Origin: SB11 sp965222995
GTDB lineage: Bacteria > Bacteroidota > Bacteroidia > UBA8524
Direction of reading: 5' to 3'
Assembly: GCA_965222995.1 (NCBI GenBank)
Contig: OZ244977.1
Coordinates: 806,001 to 870,000 of the forward strand
DNA length: 64,000 bases
Shown: in pieces, positions 8,864-17,664 of the stretch
How positions within the stretch are numbered: position 1 is the first letter of the stretch
Layout of the letters: each line of letters opens with the position of its first letter
Position numbers and translations under genes: made by a program
The notes under the pieces: generated by a model
The model's database searches: none
What the model saw: only the letters and a program-made list of their open reading frames with translations
Told to the model about the DNA's origin: nothing

Positions 8864-8878
8864 ATTAAAACAGTACAA
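8853..8878. terminator. Inverted repeat covering both stop codons of convergent genes
   Basis: TTGTACTG (8853-8860) and CAGTACAA (8871-8878) pair perfectly around a 10-base AT loop that holds the stop codons of rng and of the secreted protein gene. Neither side has a clean T-run, so it may be a weak bidirectional terminator or a transcript-end stabiliser. Confidence 0.4.
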
Positions 8879-9884
8879 CCCTTCCGCTTTTTACAATCTT
8901 TTCTTTATTATTTTTTATTGAGTAGAAGTAGATACCTCTATCTAGCGAGTTAATATTTATCCTGTATAAGTTACTGCTGAAAGGTGTAGCATAAGAAATC
9001 CTTTTTCCTTCAAGGCTCATTAAGTCTATGGTATAATTGTCGGCTTCACTAAACTCAAACGTTATAACTTCACTAGCGGGGTTTGGATACATATTTACTT
9101 TGGGTAAATGGATATTACCAATGCCTGTGGCAGGCGAGTTATAGATATATACCCTTTTTCTTGTTATTTGTCCGTTAGCATCTTTAGTATCAATTTGTCT
9201 TAAGTCATTGTCAGAGTCATAAGTCATTTCTTCAGTTGTAATTGTTTTCCAGCCTACTTGTGCCTTCTCAGAATATACTATGCGTGTATTTAACTTCTTA
9301 CTGTTATAAGTATAGCTTTTTCTTATTGCTATGAACCATCCTTTAGCGGTGTTGTCCCAGAAATAATCCATGTCTTCTGTAAGGTTACCATCAGTATTAT
9401 AGGTATAAATGTTTTTTGCGCTTTTTTGGAAGGCATTGTTTGAGAAGTTGTAATAAATTGTTGAGTCTGGTTCAGTGCCTGTGCTATAAAAATACTCTGT
9501 TTTCGAGCTATTGTTCCATTTATCATTATACCAACGGGTAATATTTATTGACTTCAATAAGCCATTGTCGTATATGTAAGTATTTAAGCTGTTTACATTC
9601 CAGGCAGTATCAGACCATATTTTTACTAAGATTGAAGAAATATCTCCGTTAGTGTTATAACTGTACTCATAACGTAATAAGTTCTTCCAAACAGAATTGG
9701 TATTATCATAGTAACGGCTTTGCCATGCTATTTGCTTGTTGTTTGCATCATACTCTAATAATACAGAGTCATAAGGAGCAAAATTGCTATTACTAAGCTG
9801 TTCTGAGTAAGTAGCTATAAGTTTCTTCTGAGAAAAAGCAGTAATTGAAAAAAAGATAATTAATGTGGTAATAATTGTTTTCAT
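8865..9884 (-). CDS. Secreted protein with Tyr/Trp-rich repeats and a type IX secretion sorting tail
   Basis: 339 residues from ATG 9884 (an upstream CTG is in frame but unlikely). A signal peptide 'MKTIITTLIIFFSITAFSQ' is followed by five or so degenerate repeats of the form Y-x-YN-x2-G-(D/N)-(I/L) with intervening W residues, resembling beta-hairpin YD-type repeats. The C-terminal tail of about 75 residues begins 'YPNPASEVITFEF' and ends with 'GIYFYSIKNNKEKIVKSG', the type A sorting domain recognised by the T9SS. The function of the mature part is unknown. It is a paralogue of the gene at 10053-11102 and is probably exported to the cell surface. Confidence 0.8.
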   Translation of the reverse strand: MKTIITTLIIFFSITAFSQKKLIATYSEQLSNSNFAPYDSVLLEYDANNKQIAWQSRYYDNTNSVWKNLLRYEYSYNTNGDISSILVKIWSDTAWNVNSLNTYIYDNGLLKSINITRWYNDKWNNSSKTEYFYSTGTEPDSTIYYNFSNNAFQKSAKNIYTYNTDGNLTEDMDYFWDNTAKGWFIAIRKSYTYNSKKLNTRIVYSEKAQVGWKTITTEEMTYDSDNDLRQIDTKDANGQITRKRVYIYNSPATGIGNIHLPKVNMYPNPASEVITFEFSEADNYTIDLMSLEGKRISYATPFSSNLYRININSLDRGIYFYSIKNNKEKIVKSGRVVLF

Positions 9885-10001
9885 GCGAATTAGAATTTGT
9901 TTTTTTAAACGCAGCAAACAATTACGCAGTTGGAGTTAGTGGCTTTTAGTATACGAAAATTGGCATATTACATATCAAATACCAATTAGCTGATACAAAA
10001 C

Positions 10002-10028
10002 AAAAAAGACCGTTTAGAAACGGTCTTT
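10002..10028 (-). terminator. Intrinsic terminator of the 10053-11102 gene
   Basis: AAAGACCGTT (10005-10014) pairs perfectly with AACGGTCTTT (10019-10028), loop TAGA. On the minus strand the stem is followed by TTTTTTG, as expected for a terminator after the minus-strand gene ending at 10053. Confidence 0.85.
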
Positions 10029-10052
10029 AAGCATAAGGTTTGTTGTTTAAAA

Positions 10053-11102
10053 TTATCTTGTAATTATAAACTTGCCGGTTGTGTGTTTTCCGCTGTTAGT
10101 ATTTGTTAGTGTGTAAAAATAGAAACCTTGTTTTAAAGAGCTTCCATTTATACTAATAGTATTCTCTGTTATATTGTTGAAGCTTTTAGTGGTCTTGCCA
10201 CTTATATCTGTAATAGTAATGTTGTAAGTTCCCTCGGCACTCCAGCTTAATGTTGCTTTATCTCTAATCGGGTTGGGGTAAACTTTAACTATGTTGGTAG
10301 TTTTATTAGCTTCATCAACGGTTAAAAAGTTGGCTTCCCCTTCATATTTAAAAAACTCCCAATCAATAGTTTGTCCTGTAGCAGAGTTCTCATGCTCTAT
10401 TGAACGTACATCACTGTTGTTATCGTAATTGTATTTGAATTTATGAATATGTATCCACTGACCTGATATATAATTGTCTTCTTCTAAAAACGCAAGCGTG
10501 TTATCAAAATTGTAAATGTAAACCCATTTTTTGCTTGCATTCCAAGTAGAATTCGTGTTGTCCCATCTTTCAAAACCTCTTTGGGCTAAATCGCCGCTAC
10601 CGATATATTCATATTTTACACGCTCACTTCTCTCTTTGTTACCATTTCCATCAAAAGTGTATATATATACCGAATCAATGTTTCCGGAACCGTCATAAAT
10701 ATATTCTTGTTGCTTAGATTTTGCCCATGTAGTACCGCTAAGCTTAGTCTCTTGCAACGATACGGTGAGTTTACCATTGTCATAAGTATTTTTCACTCTT
10801 ATGTCTTCTGACCACATATTGTTTACCCATGTATAAGACATTGAGCTTTCTACTTTACCTTGAGCATTAACAGTATAATTTTCTTTCCAGTAGTTGCGCC
10901 ATGTTCCATTAATGAGTTTGGAAGTACGTTTTTCTGTTAATACATCTTGTGCATTGTAAAAATAATAATTACTGTCTTTTAGGTCAAAGGTTGGGGTAAC
11001 CTCAACGCTTACAGCAGGTTTAACTTGTGCAAAGGCTGCACTTGTAAATAGTGAGAGTAAAACTACTCCCATTTTTTTTGTAAAATGTCTCATAATAATC
11101 AT
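10053..11102 (-). CDS. Secreted protein with a type IX secretion sorting tail, paralogue of its neighbour
   Basis: This 349-residue protein has a signal peptide ('MGVVLLSLFTSAAFAQ') and repeats such as 'WKENYTVNAQGKVESSM', 'KQQEYIYDGSGNIDSVY' and 'KWVYIYNFDNTLAF'. The C-terminal sorting tail begins 'VYPNPIRDKATLSW' and ends 'GFYFYTLTNTNSGKHTTGK'. The same architecture as the adjacent gene suggests tandem duplication followed by divergence. Starts at ATG 11102 or 11093 are both in frame. Substrate or partner is unknown. The gene has its own terminator. Confidence 0.8.
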   Translation of the reverse strand: MIIMRHFTKKMGVVLLSLFTSAAFAQVKPAVSVEVTPTFDLKDSNYYFYNAQDVLTEKRTSKLINGTWRNYWKENYTVNAQGKVESSMSYTWVNNMWSEDIRVKNTYDNGKLTVSLQETKLSGTTWAKSKQQEYIYDGSGNIDSVYIYTFDGNGNKERSERVKYEYIGSGDLAQRGFERWDNTNSTWNASKKWVYIYNFDNTLAFLEEDNYISGQWIHIHKFKYNYDNNSDVRSIEHENSATGQTIDWEFFKYEGEANFLTVDEANKTTNIVKVYPNPIRDKATLSWSAEGTYNITITDISGKTTKSFNNITENTISINGSSLKQGFYFYTLTNTNSGKHTTGKFIITR

Positions 11103-11274
11103 AACTATTTATTAGTGTATGTTAGTGAGATTATGCGAGACAGGCATTAAGTTGCCCTAACCACAAAGGTTTTAGCGGTTCTTATACCAAGGTAGTTTTA
11201 ATAAATAGTAAAGTATGATTGAGCTATACGTAGTTAATGAATTGCTTATGTAAGACTATTTACCTCAAAGAAGT

Positions 11275-12117
11275 TTAAAATACTTTTGAAGCCTCAAGCA
11301 TAGCTTTTTCAAAAGCTTCAATATTAAGGTTAGTAGTAATATTGTTTTCTTTTGCAAATTGCAGTAAAAACTCGGTTGGCATATTACCAACCAACTCATC
11401 ATCAGCCATAGGGCATCCGCCAAAACCGTTTATGGCCCCATCAAAACGTTTGCATCCGTTGTCCCATGCTGTTTGTACTTTTTCGCGCCAATTATCTTTG
11501 CGGGTATGCAAGTGGGCACCAAACTCAATCTCAGGGTATTTATTTATTAAATGGCTAAATAAATAAGCAATACTATCAGGGGTCGCAACCCCTACAGTGT
11601 CAGACAGGGATATAATTTTTATACCTAAATCTGCCATTTTATCTGTCCACTCATCAACCACATCAGTATTCCACTTATCACCATACGGGTTTCCAAAGCC
11701 CATACTTATATATATAACTAACTCTTTTCCTGTATCTCTACACAAAGAATTAATGTATTTTACATTCTCAAAAGATTGGGCAATAGTGCTATTTGTATTT
11801 CTTATTTGAAAAGTTTCTGAAATAGAAAAAGGGAAGCCCAAATATGTAACACTTTCATGGGCTACTGCCATTTCTGCACCTTTGGTATTTGCTATAATGG
11901 TAAGTAGCTTGCTCCTACTACCGGTTAAATCAATATTTTTTAAAACAGTTTCAGTATCTCTCATTTGTGGGATAACCTTGGGCGAAACAAAGCTTCCCAC
12001 ATCAATAGTATCAAACCCAACTTTTAACAGGCTGTTTATATAACTTATTTTAGTTTCAGTATCTATAAAATGGCTATAGCCCTGCATAGCATCCCTTGGG
12101 CATTCTATTATCTTCAC
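11275..12117 (-). CDS. mvaB: Hydroxymethylglutaryl-CoA lyase
   Basis: Cleaves HMG-CoA to acetyl-CoA and acetoacetate, the last step of leucine breakdown. The TIM-barrel motifs are present: 'IECPRDAMQ' (Arg-Asp pair), 'SFVSPKVIPQM', 'GAHLHTRKDNW' with two metal-ligand His, and the active-site Cys loop 'NGFGGCPMADDELVGN'. Length, 280 residues, is slightly shorter than usual. The start is GTG 12117, with no ATG before the conserved PRD motif. It stands alone on the minus strand, divergent from the DUF349 gene. Confidence 0.9.
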   Translation of the reverse strand: MKIIECPRDAMQGYSHFIDTETKISYINSLLKVGFDTIDVGSFVSPKVIPQMRDTETVLKNIDLTGSRSKLLTIIANTKGAEMAVAHESVTYLGFPFSISETFQIRNTNSTIAQSFENVKYINSLCRDTGKELVIYISMGFGNPYGDKWNTDVVDEWTDKMADLGIKIISLSDTVGVATPDSIAYLFSHLINKYPEIEFGAHLHTRKDNWREKVQTAWDNGCKRFDGAINGFGGCPMADDELVGNMPTEFLLQFAKENNITTNLNIEAFEKAMLEASKVF

Positions 12118-12233
12118 AGTAGTATAAAAAGTTTACAATAAGTTTACTTCAGTGCCAAACCTACACCAAAAAGTCAATATAGCAAAAAACATACCTCATA
12201 TTCGGCTATAATCCCCCGCTATATCTTAAAAGC

Positions 12234-12265
12234 TTGTGGCAACCACTTGTTTTTTAGTAACTTTG
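12234..12265 (+). promoter_or_regulatory. Bacteroidota-type promoter for the DUF349 gene
   Basis: TTG at 12234-12236 and TAACTTTG at 12258-12265 are separated by 21 bases, matching TTG-N17-23-TAnnTTTG. The gene starts about 57 bases downstream of the -7 element. Confidence 0.6.
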
Positions 12266-12321
12266 TTATCCTTTAAAAAATTGGCTCTTTTTAAATAAGA
12301 AATAAGAGTTAAATCAAAAGC

Positions 12322-14193
12322 ATGGAGAACCTGAATTCGCAAGAAGAATTAGAAAAAAACAACGAGCAATTGGCCAATGTGGCTGATGAGGATGACGATG
12401 TTGATACTGACCAAGAAACGCTAACCTATGATTTGGGGAATACTGATGAGGATGATAGTGTTGACTACTCGGGTATGAGTAAAGAAGAGTTGGTAGAAAG
12501 TGCCGAAAAGGCAGCACAACTTGAGGATATAAAAGAAGCATCGGAAATAATAAAAGCTATTCGCCCGATAATAGATTCTATTTTTACCGATGAATATAAT
12601 GCTGCACTTGAAGCATTTATTGAGGAGGGGAATGAGAAAGATGATTTTGAGTATAAAGAAAACGAGCTTAAGCAAAAGTTTTATGATGCTCATAAAACAA
12701 TTCAGGCAAAACGTGCTGAATATAGACAACGTGCTGAGAATGAAAAGCAAAAAAACCTTATTGCCAAGCGGGAAATCTTAGAAAAACTTAAGGTGTTAAC
12801 TGAAAGTGATGAGACGGAGAATAGCCTTGAGGAAGTAAAAGAACTACAACGTGAGTGGAAAAAGATTCGGGTGGTTCCTCAAGAGTTTGTGCAAGAACTT
12901 TGGGACAGCTACAGGTTTTATTTGGATAAGTTTTATGATAATGTATCTATAAACTACGAACTAAAAGACCTTGACCGCAAAAAGAACCTTGAAAACAAAA
13001 TAGAGCTTTGCAAAAAAGTAAGTGAACTTGAAGAAGAGAAATCAATAAAGAAGGCTCTGATATTACTGAATAAATACCACGAAGAGTGGAAAAATACAGG
13101 ACCCGTACCCAAAGAGTTTAACGAGGAGATATGGAAGCGTTTTAAAGATGCTTCAGACCAGATATACGAGCAAAAGAAACAAGAAATTGAGAAACTACAA
13201 GAAATTCGCAAGCAAAATTATGAGCTGAAAAAAGCTATTTGTGAGCGAATGGAAGTACTAACCAGTACTAAGCCAAACAAGCCCAAAGAGTGGATTAATA
13301 TGACCAAACAGGTTAATGACTTGTTTGAAGAGTGGCGTAAGGTTGGTAAAGTACCCCGTGAACATAACGATAGCATTTGGGGAAGGTTTAGAGAGTTAAG
13401 AACTAGTTTCTTTAATGAAAAGAATGCTTTTTTTAAGGTGTTAAATGCTGAGAAGGCAGAAAGCCTGAAAAAGAAAACAGAAATATGCGAGCGTGCCGAG
13501 GCTTTGCAAGATAGTGAAGACTGGCAAAAAACTGCCAACCAGCTAAAAGCCATGCAAGCAGAATGGAAGAAAATTGGACCTGTACCTGAAAAAGTATCCG
13601 ATGCTATTTGGAAACGCTTTAGAGCCGCTTGCGATACCTTTTTTAACAAAAAAGAAGAGCAGTTTAAAAGCCAGAAAGAAGAGCAGTTACAGAACTTAGA
13701 AAAGAAAAAAGAGCTTATTGCTAAATTAGAAGCTTTACTAAATAGTGAAGGTGAAACAGAAGCAGTGTTTAGCGAAGTGAAGCAGTTGCAGCAAGAGTGG
13801 AGCAAGATAGGTTTTGTACCTTTTTCAAATAAAAAGGAAATCCAGGCAAAGTTTAGCGATGCTATGGATAAGCTTTACAAAAAGCTGAAGCGTAACCCTG
13901 AGGAAATGAGTGAGGCTAGGCTTAAAGACCACTACGAAGAAATTTCAAAACTGCCTAACTTTAAGGGTAAACTAAAAGATGAGGAGCGCAAGGTTCGTGA
14001 TAAGATTAGGTTTTTGCGTAATGATGTTGAAACCCTAGAGAATAATATGGGCTTTTTTAAACAAGGAAACTCCAAAGGCAATAATCCTTTTGCAAAACAA
14101 GTTGAAGAAAAAATTAAAAAAGCTAACGGACAACTTGAACGACTTGAGCGCGAGCTAAAAGTGATTCGTACTTATGCCCAAACAGCTAATTAG
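12322..14193 (+). CDS. DUF349 repeat protein, long coiled coil
   Basis: This 623-residue, highly charged, predicted cytosolic protein has an acidic N-terminus (residues 1-60). Five DUF349 repeats are centred on conserved Trp at 179, 256, 338, 415 and 493, a spacing of about 77-82 residues. The repeated core is of the type 'EWKKIGPVPEKVSDAIWKRF'. The last part (520-623) is coiled coil. DUF349 proteins are widespread in Bacteroidota and Actinobacteria with no established biochemical role. No catalytic residues are visible. A good promoter lies upstream, and the methyltransferase gene follows after 5 bases. Confidence 0.85.
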   Translation: MENLNSQEELEKNNEQLANVADEDDDVDTDQETLTYDLGNTDEDDSVDYSGMSKEELVESAEKAAQLEDIKEASEIIKAIRPIIDSIFTDEYNAALEAFIEEGNEKDDFEYKENELKQKFYDAHKTIQAKRAEYRQRAENEKQKNLIAKREILEKLKVLTESDETENSLEEVKELQREWKKIRVVPQEFVQELWDSYRFYLDKFYDNVSINYELKDLDRKKNLENKIELCKKVSELEEEKSIKKALILLNKYHEEWKNTGPVPKEFNEEIWKRFKDASDQIYEQKKQEIEKLQEIRKQNYELKKAICERMEVLTSTKPNKPKEWINMTKQVNDLFEEWRKVGKVPREHNDSIWGRFRELRTSFFNEKNAFFKVLNAEKAESLKKKTEICERAEALQDSEDWQKTANQLKAMQAEWKKIGPVPEKVSDAIWKRFRAACDTFFNKKEEQFKSQKEEQLQNLEKKKELIAKLEALLNSEGETEAVFSEVKQLQQEWSKIGFVPFSNKKEIQAKFSDAMDKLYKKLKRNPEEMSEARLKDHYEEISKLPNFKGKLKDEERKVRDKIRFLRNDVETLENNMGFFKQGNSKGNNPFAKQVEEKIKKANGQLERLERELKVIRTYAQTAN

Positions 14194-14198
14194 TAGTT

Positions 14199-14990
14199 GT
14201 GGTCCGCATAATTTTTAAATACTTACAATATCTATTTTCATCGGTTGGTCCTCATGGGGTTCACTCGCCTTTTGTTTATCACTTATTAACCCAAGTAATA
14301 AACGATAAAACTAAATATCCTATTTACAAAAAAGTTGAGCAACTTAGAAGGGAGTTGTTGAACAATCAACAGCAATTAACTCTTCAAGATTTTGGCGCAG
14401 GTGGTGAGCATAATGCTGAATATAAACGAAGCATTGCTAAAATTGCAAAAACATCAGCTAAGCCTGCTAAGTATGCACAACTGTTGTATCGTTTGTGCCA
14501 ATACCACAAACCCCAATACATGCTGGAGTTAGGTACATCGTTAGGTATAAGCACAGCTTATCAGGCAATAGGGGCTAATAGAGAAAATAATATAGAGTTT
14601 CTTACACTTGAAGGAAGTGAGCAGGTTGCTAAACAAGCCCAAAAGAATTTTGAAACACTGGGTATTGAAGAAAGTATACTAATAGGAGTAGGAAATTTTG
14701 ATGAGACTTTAGAAAAATACTTATCAAAATTTAAACAGTTGGATTATGTTTTTTTTGATGGAAACCACAGGTACCAACCAACTATTAACTACTTTAACAA
14801 ATGTTTACCCTTAGCACACGAAGGTTCTTTATTTATTTTTGACGACATCCGTTGGAGTAAAGAGATGGAGAAAGCATGGGAAGAAATAAAAACCCACCCG
14901 CAGGTAACCGTTACTATTGATTTGTTTTTTATAGGGTTAGTTTACTTTAAAAAAGACCAAACTAAACAACATTTTCAGCTTCGTTTCTAA
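14199..14990 (+). CDS. Class I SAM-dependent methyltransferase, O-methyltransferase-like
   Basis: 263 residues with a Rossmann methyltransferase core: SAM-binding motif I 'YMLELGTSLGISTAYQA', motif II acidic residue in 'EFLTLEGSE', and 'LDYVFFDGNHRYQPTINYF' followed by 'SLFIFDDIRW'. These resemble the COMT-like family (Methyltransf_24). The substrate is unknown. The start GTG 14199 lies 5 bases after the DUF349 gene, so the two are probably co-transcribed. The N-terminus 'GVHSPFVYHLLTQVI' is a conserved extension seen in Bacteroidota members. Confidence 0.8.
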   Translation: MVRIIFKYLQYLFSSVGPHGVHSPFVYHLLTQVINDKTKYPIYKKVEQLRRELLNNQQQLTLQDFGAGGEHNAEYKRSIAKIAKTSAKPAKYAQLLYRLCQYHKPQYMLELGTSLGISTAYQAIGANRENNIEFLTLEGSEQVAKQAQKNFETLGIEESILIGVGNFDETLEKYLSKFKQLDYVFFDGNHRYQPTINYFNKCLPLAHEGSLFIFDDIRWSKEMEKAWEEIKTHPQVTVTIDLFFIGLVYFKKDQTKQHFQLRF

Positions 14991-14995
14991 ACAAA

Positions 14996-15020
14996 AATGC
15001 CCCGACAGTATCGAGGCATT
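14996..15020. terminator. Hairpin between the methyltransferase gene and queA
   Basis: AATGCCCCGA (14996-15005) pairs with TCGAGGCATT (15011-15020), with one C-A mismatch. On the minus strand the stem is followed by TTTTTGTTT, so it serves queA best and may also act on the plus strand. Confidence 0.6.
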
Positions 15021-15042
15021 TCATTATATAATCAACAATAAA

Positions 15043-16089
15043 TTATAGTATTAGCATTGCATCGCCATAGCATAAAAAGCGATACTTTTCTTTAATAGCT
15101 TCTTGGTAAGCCTCTTGCAAAAAATCATAATCAGCAAAAGCAGCTGCTTGCATCATTAAAGTAGATTGGGCAGGGTGCAAGTTGGTAATAAATGCATTTG
15201 TGATTTTAAAATCATAAGGAGGAAAAATAAACTTATCCGTCCAACCCTCAGATGCATTTAATCTATCCATTGATGATACTGATGATTGCAGTGCACGCAT
15301 AACTGATGAACCAACAGCTACAATACGTTTTTTCTCGTCAATAGCGTTATTTACAATATCGGCAGTTCTTTCAGGAATTGCATAGTTTTCGCTATCCATT
15401 TTGTGCTTGGTAAGGTCTTCTACCTCAACATCTCTAAAAGTTCCAAGCCCGATATGCAGAGTTATATCAGTAAACTTGATGCCTTTAATCTCCATACGCA
15501 TCATTAATTCGCGCGAGAAGTGTAAACCCGCAGTTGGAGGGGCAACCGCACCTTCTTTAGTAGCAAAAATGGTTTGGTAGCGTTCTTTATCTTCTTCGGT
15601 AGCTTCACGGTTGATATATTTAGGAATTGGAGTTTCACCCAATTTTTCAATCAAACTACGGAATTCTTCATTAGATCCGTCAAAAAGAAAACGGATTGTA
15701 CGTCCACGCGATGTAGTATTGTCAACTACTTCAGCCACTAAATCGTCGTTTCCAAAATATAATTTATTACCTACACGTATTTTCCGGGCAGGGTCTACTA
15801 AAACATCCCATAAGCGCAATTCATTGTTTAATTCGCGAAGCATAAATACTTCAATTTTTGCACCTGTTTTCTCTTTGTTTCCATATAAACGTGCAGGGAA
15901 AACCTTTGTGTTGTTTAATACAAAAACATCGTCTTCATCAAAAATATCAAGTATATCTTTAAACTGTTTGTGCTCAATAGTTTGGTCTTTTCTGTTTAAA
16001 ACCATTAAGCGAGAGTCGTCTCTGTTATAGGTTGGATTTTGTGCAATAGAGGCTTCGGGTAGGTTGTACTTAAATTGCGATAACTTCAT
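15043..16089 (-). CDS. queA: S-adenosylmethionine:tRNA ribosyltransferase-isomerase
   Basis: Adds the epoxycyclopentane ring to preQ1 at the wobble base of GUN-decoding tRNAs, making epoxyqueuosine. The 348 residues contain the family markers 'DDSRLMVLNR', 'VFVLNNTKVFPARL', 'AVAPPTAGLHFS', 'LHIGLGTFRDVEVEDL' and 'HPAQSTLMM'. Length and start (ATG 16089) agree with the family. A promoter and a small leader hairpin lie upstream. No other queuosine genes are in the window. Confidence 0.95.
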   Translation of the reverse strand: MKLSQFKYNLPEASIAQNPTYNRDDSRLMVLNRKDQTIEHKQFKDILDIFDEDDVFVLNNTKVFPARLYGNKEKTGAKIEVFMLRELNNELRLWDVLVDPARKIRVGNKLYFGNDDLVAEVVDNTTSRGRTIRFLFDGSNEEFRSLIEKLGETPIPKYINREATEEDKERYQTIFATKEGAVAPPTAGLHFSRELMMRMEIKGIKFTDITLHIGLGTFRDVEVEDLTKHKMDSENYAIPERTADIVNNAIDEKKRIVAVGSSVMRALQSSVSSMDRLNASEGWTDKFIFPPYDFKITNAFITNLHPAQSTLMMQAAAFADYDFLQEAYQEAIKEKYRFLCYGDAMLIL

Positions 16090-16130
16090 CTACTCTTTGT
16101 ATTTTTTGTGAGTTTTATTGTCTTTAAAAA

Positions 16131-16145
16131 GGGTGTAACACACCC
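16131..16145. repeat. Short inverted repeat in the queA leader
   Basis: GGGTGT (16131-16136) and ACACCC (16140-16145) are separated by AAC, between the promoter and the queA start. It may be a leader hairpin. The preQ1 aptamer pattern was not recognised. Confidence 0.35.
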
Positions 16146-16159
16146 AAAATTAAAGCCCG

Positions 16160-16190
16160 CAAATATAGTTTTTTGAATTAGCAATAGCAA
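16160..16190 (-). promoter_or_regulatory. Bacteroidota-type promoter for queA
   Basis: On the minus strand TTG (16190-16188) is followed after 20 bases by TATATTTG (16167-16160), matching the phylum consensus. The leader to the ATG at 16089 is about 65 bases. Confidence 0.6.
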
Positions 16191-16295
16191 TTCGAAATTT
16201 GGCTAATTGGTTTTCTTTTTATCGCTCGACAATTAGAGGGTCTTCATCGATACTATTATAAGGTATTAGCAGTATTTTATTTTCCTTTGCTTTAC

Positions 16296-17576
16296 ATGAA
16301 AAGTATAGGTCTGTATTTAAGGTTGTTTGTAGAAAGCGCAGTTTTTGCCGTGCAGGCTCTTATGCTAAATAAACTTAGGTCTTTTCTTTCTATCCTGGGT
16401 ATTACCATAGGCATTTTTGCCATTATCATGGTGCTTTCTATTACCAACTCTCTGGAAAAGAATATAAAAGACAGCCTTAACTCATTGGGAACCGATGTTA
16501 TTTACATACAAAAATGGCCTTGGGGTGCTGATGATAAAGGAGAGTATAAATGGTGGAAATACATGAACCGCCCTGTACCACAGGTAAAAGAACTAAAAGG
16601 CTTGCAGAAAGTGTTTGAAGGCACAAATACTATTAAAGGTATGGCTTATATGTACACCACAGGGGGTAAAACCATGAAATATTATGATAATAATGTTTCT
16701 AATGTGGCTGTATTTGGAGTCTCGCATGATTACTATAAGATTAACAATTTAGACTTAGCTTACGGGCGTTACTTTTCTGATTTTGAATCGAAAAGTGGTG
16801 TTGCTACAGTGGTTATTGGGCATAATATTTTTGAGGGACTTTTTAATGAGAATGAAGACCCTGTGGGTAGGGTAGTTCAGTTAATGGGGCGCAAGGTGAG
16901 AATAGTAGGTGTATTTGCCAAGCAAGGGGAGAGTATTATAAATATTGGGATGGATGATAAAGTGGTTGTTCCTATAAACTGGCTGCAAAAAGTAATGTCT
17001 ATCCATACCAATAGGGGAGATAAGATGATAATGGTTAGGGCAAGTGAGAATGCGTCAATTGATGAACTGGAGAATGAGCTGAAAGGAAAAATGCGTTCTG
17101 TAAGGCATTTACGTCCTAGTGAGGATGATAATTTTGCACTAAACCGTATTACTATGGTTTCAAAAGAAGTAGACCAGGTGTTTGGTGCAGTAAATATTGG
17201 TGGTTTTATAATTGGTATATTCTCGGTTTTGGTAGGTGGCTTTGGAATAGCCAATATTATGTTTGTTAGTGTAAAAGAGCGTACCAATCAAATAGGTATC
17301 CAAAAATCTTTAGGAGCACACAATAGTTTTATTTTAATACAGTTTTTAACAGAGGCGATAGTACTTTGCCTTATAGGCGGACTTATTGGAGTATTAATAG
17401 TGTTGGGGTTAACCTCACTGGCAAGCCAATTTGTCGATTTTAAATTATACCTCTCTTTTACAAACTTTCTGTTTGGTACCGGTATGTCTGTAGTTATCGG
17501 AATTATATCAGGCTTTGTACCTGCTTTGCAAGCGGCACGTCTAGACCCTGTAGAAGCTATACGAACAAAAGTTTAG
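16296..17576 (+). CDS. ABC transporter permease, MacB/FtsX type
   Basis: 427 residues from ATG 16296 (TTG 16287 also in frame). One N-terminal membrane helix ('LRSFLSILGITIGIFAIIMV') is followed by a large periplasmic MacB-core-like domain (about 60-285) and three C-terminal helices of the FtsX domain ('GGFIIGIFSVLVGGFGIANI', 'GIQKSLGAHNSFILIQFL', 'VVIGIISGFVPALQAARLDP'). This is the architecture of permeases that move lipoproteins, peptides or drugs by mechanotransmission. No ATPase gene is adjacent, so its energising partner must be encoded elsewhere. Confidence 0.85.
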   Translation: MKSIGLYLRLFVESAVFAVQALMLNKLRSFLSILGITIGIFAIIMVLSITNSLEKNIKDSLNSLGTDVIYIQKWPWGADDKGEYKWWKYMNRPVPQVKELKGLQKVFEGTNTIKGMAYMYTTGGKTMKYYDNNVSNVAVFGVSHDYYKINNLDLAYGRYFSDFESKSGVATVVIGHNIFEGLFNENEDPVGRVVQLMGRKVRIVGVFAKQGESIINIGMDDKVVVPINWLQKVMSIHTNRGDKMIMVRASENASIDELENELKGKMRSVRHLRPSEDDNFALNRITMVSKEVDQVFGAVNIGGFIIGIFSVLVGGFGIANIMFVSVKERTNQIGIQKSLGAHNSFILIQFLTEAIVLCLIGGLIGVLIVLGLTSLASQFVDFKLYLSFTNFLFGTGMSVVIGIISGFVPALQAARLDPVEAIRTKV

Positions 17577-17615
17577 TTTTTAGTTTATGGTTTACAGTTA
17601 TTTTTTTAAGAAATT

Positions 17616-17637
17616 AGTCTTAAAGCAACTTAAGACT
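17616..17637. terminator. Weak hairpin between convergent permease and K+ transporter genes
   Basis: AGTCTTAA (17616-17623) and TTAAGACT (17630-17637) form a perfect 8-bp stem with loop AGCAAC. T-runs are poor on both sides. The flank at 17641-17658 carries a word repeated at 63260-63277. Confidence 0.4.
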
Positions 17638-17640
17638 TTA

Positions 17641-17658
17641 AACTGAAAACAGAAGACT
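17641..17658 (-). repeat. Dispersed intergenic repeat word, copy 1
   Basis: The minus strand reads AGTCTTCTGTTTTCAGTT, one base different from the plus-strand copy at 63260-63277. Both are at the ends of genes. Confidence 0.45.
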
Positions 17659-17664
17659 AACAAA

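Noticed and set aside
13218..13805. Long minus-strand open frame (195 codons) inside the DUF349 gene
   Set aside because: It is an antisense shadow of a charged coiled-coil gene; its Ser/Phe/Leu-rich composition has no recognisable domain and no own promoter.
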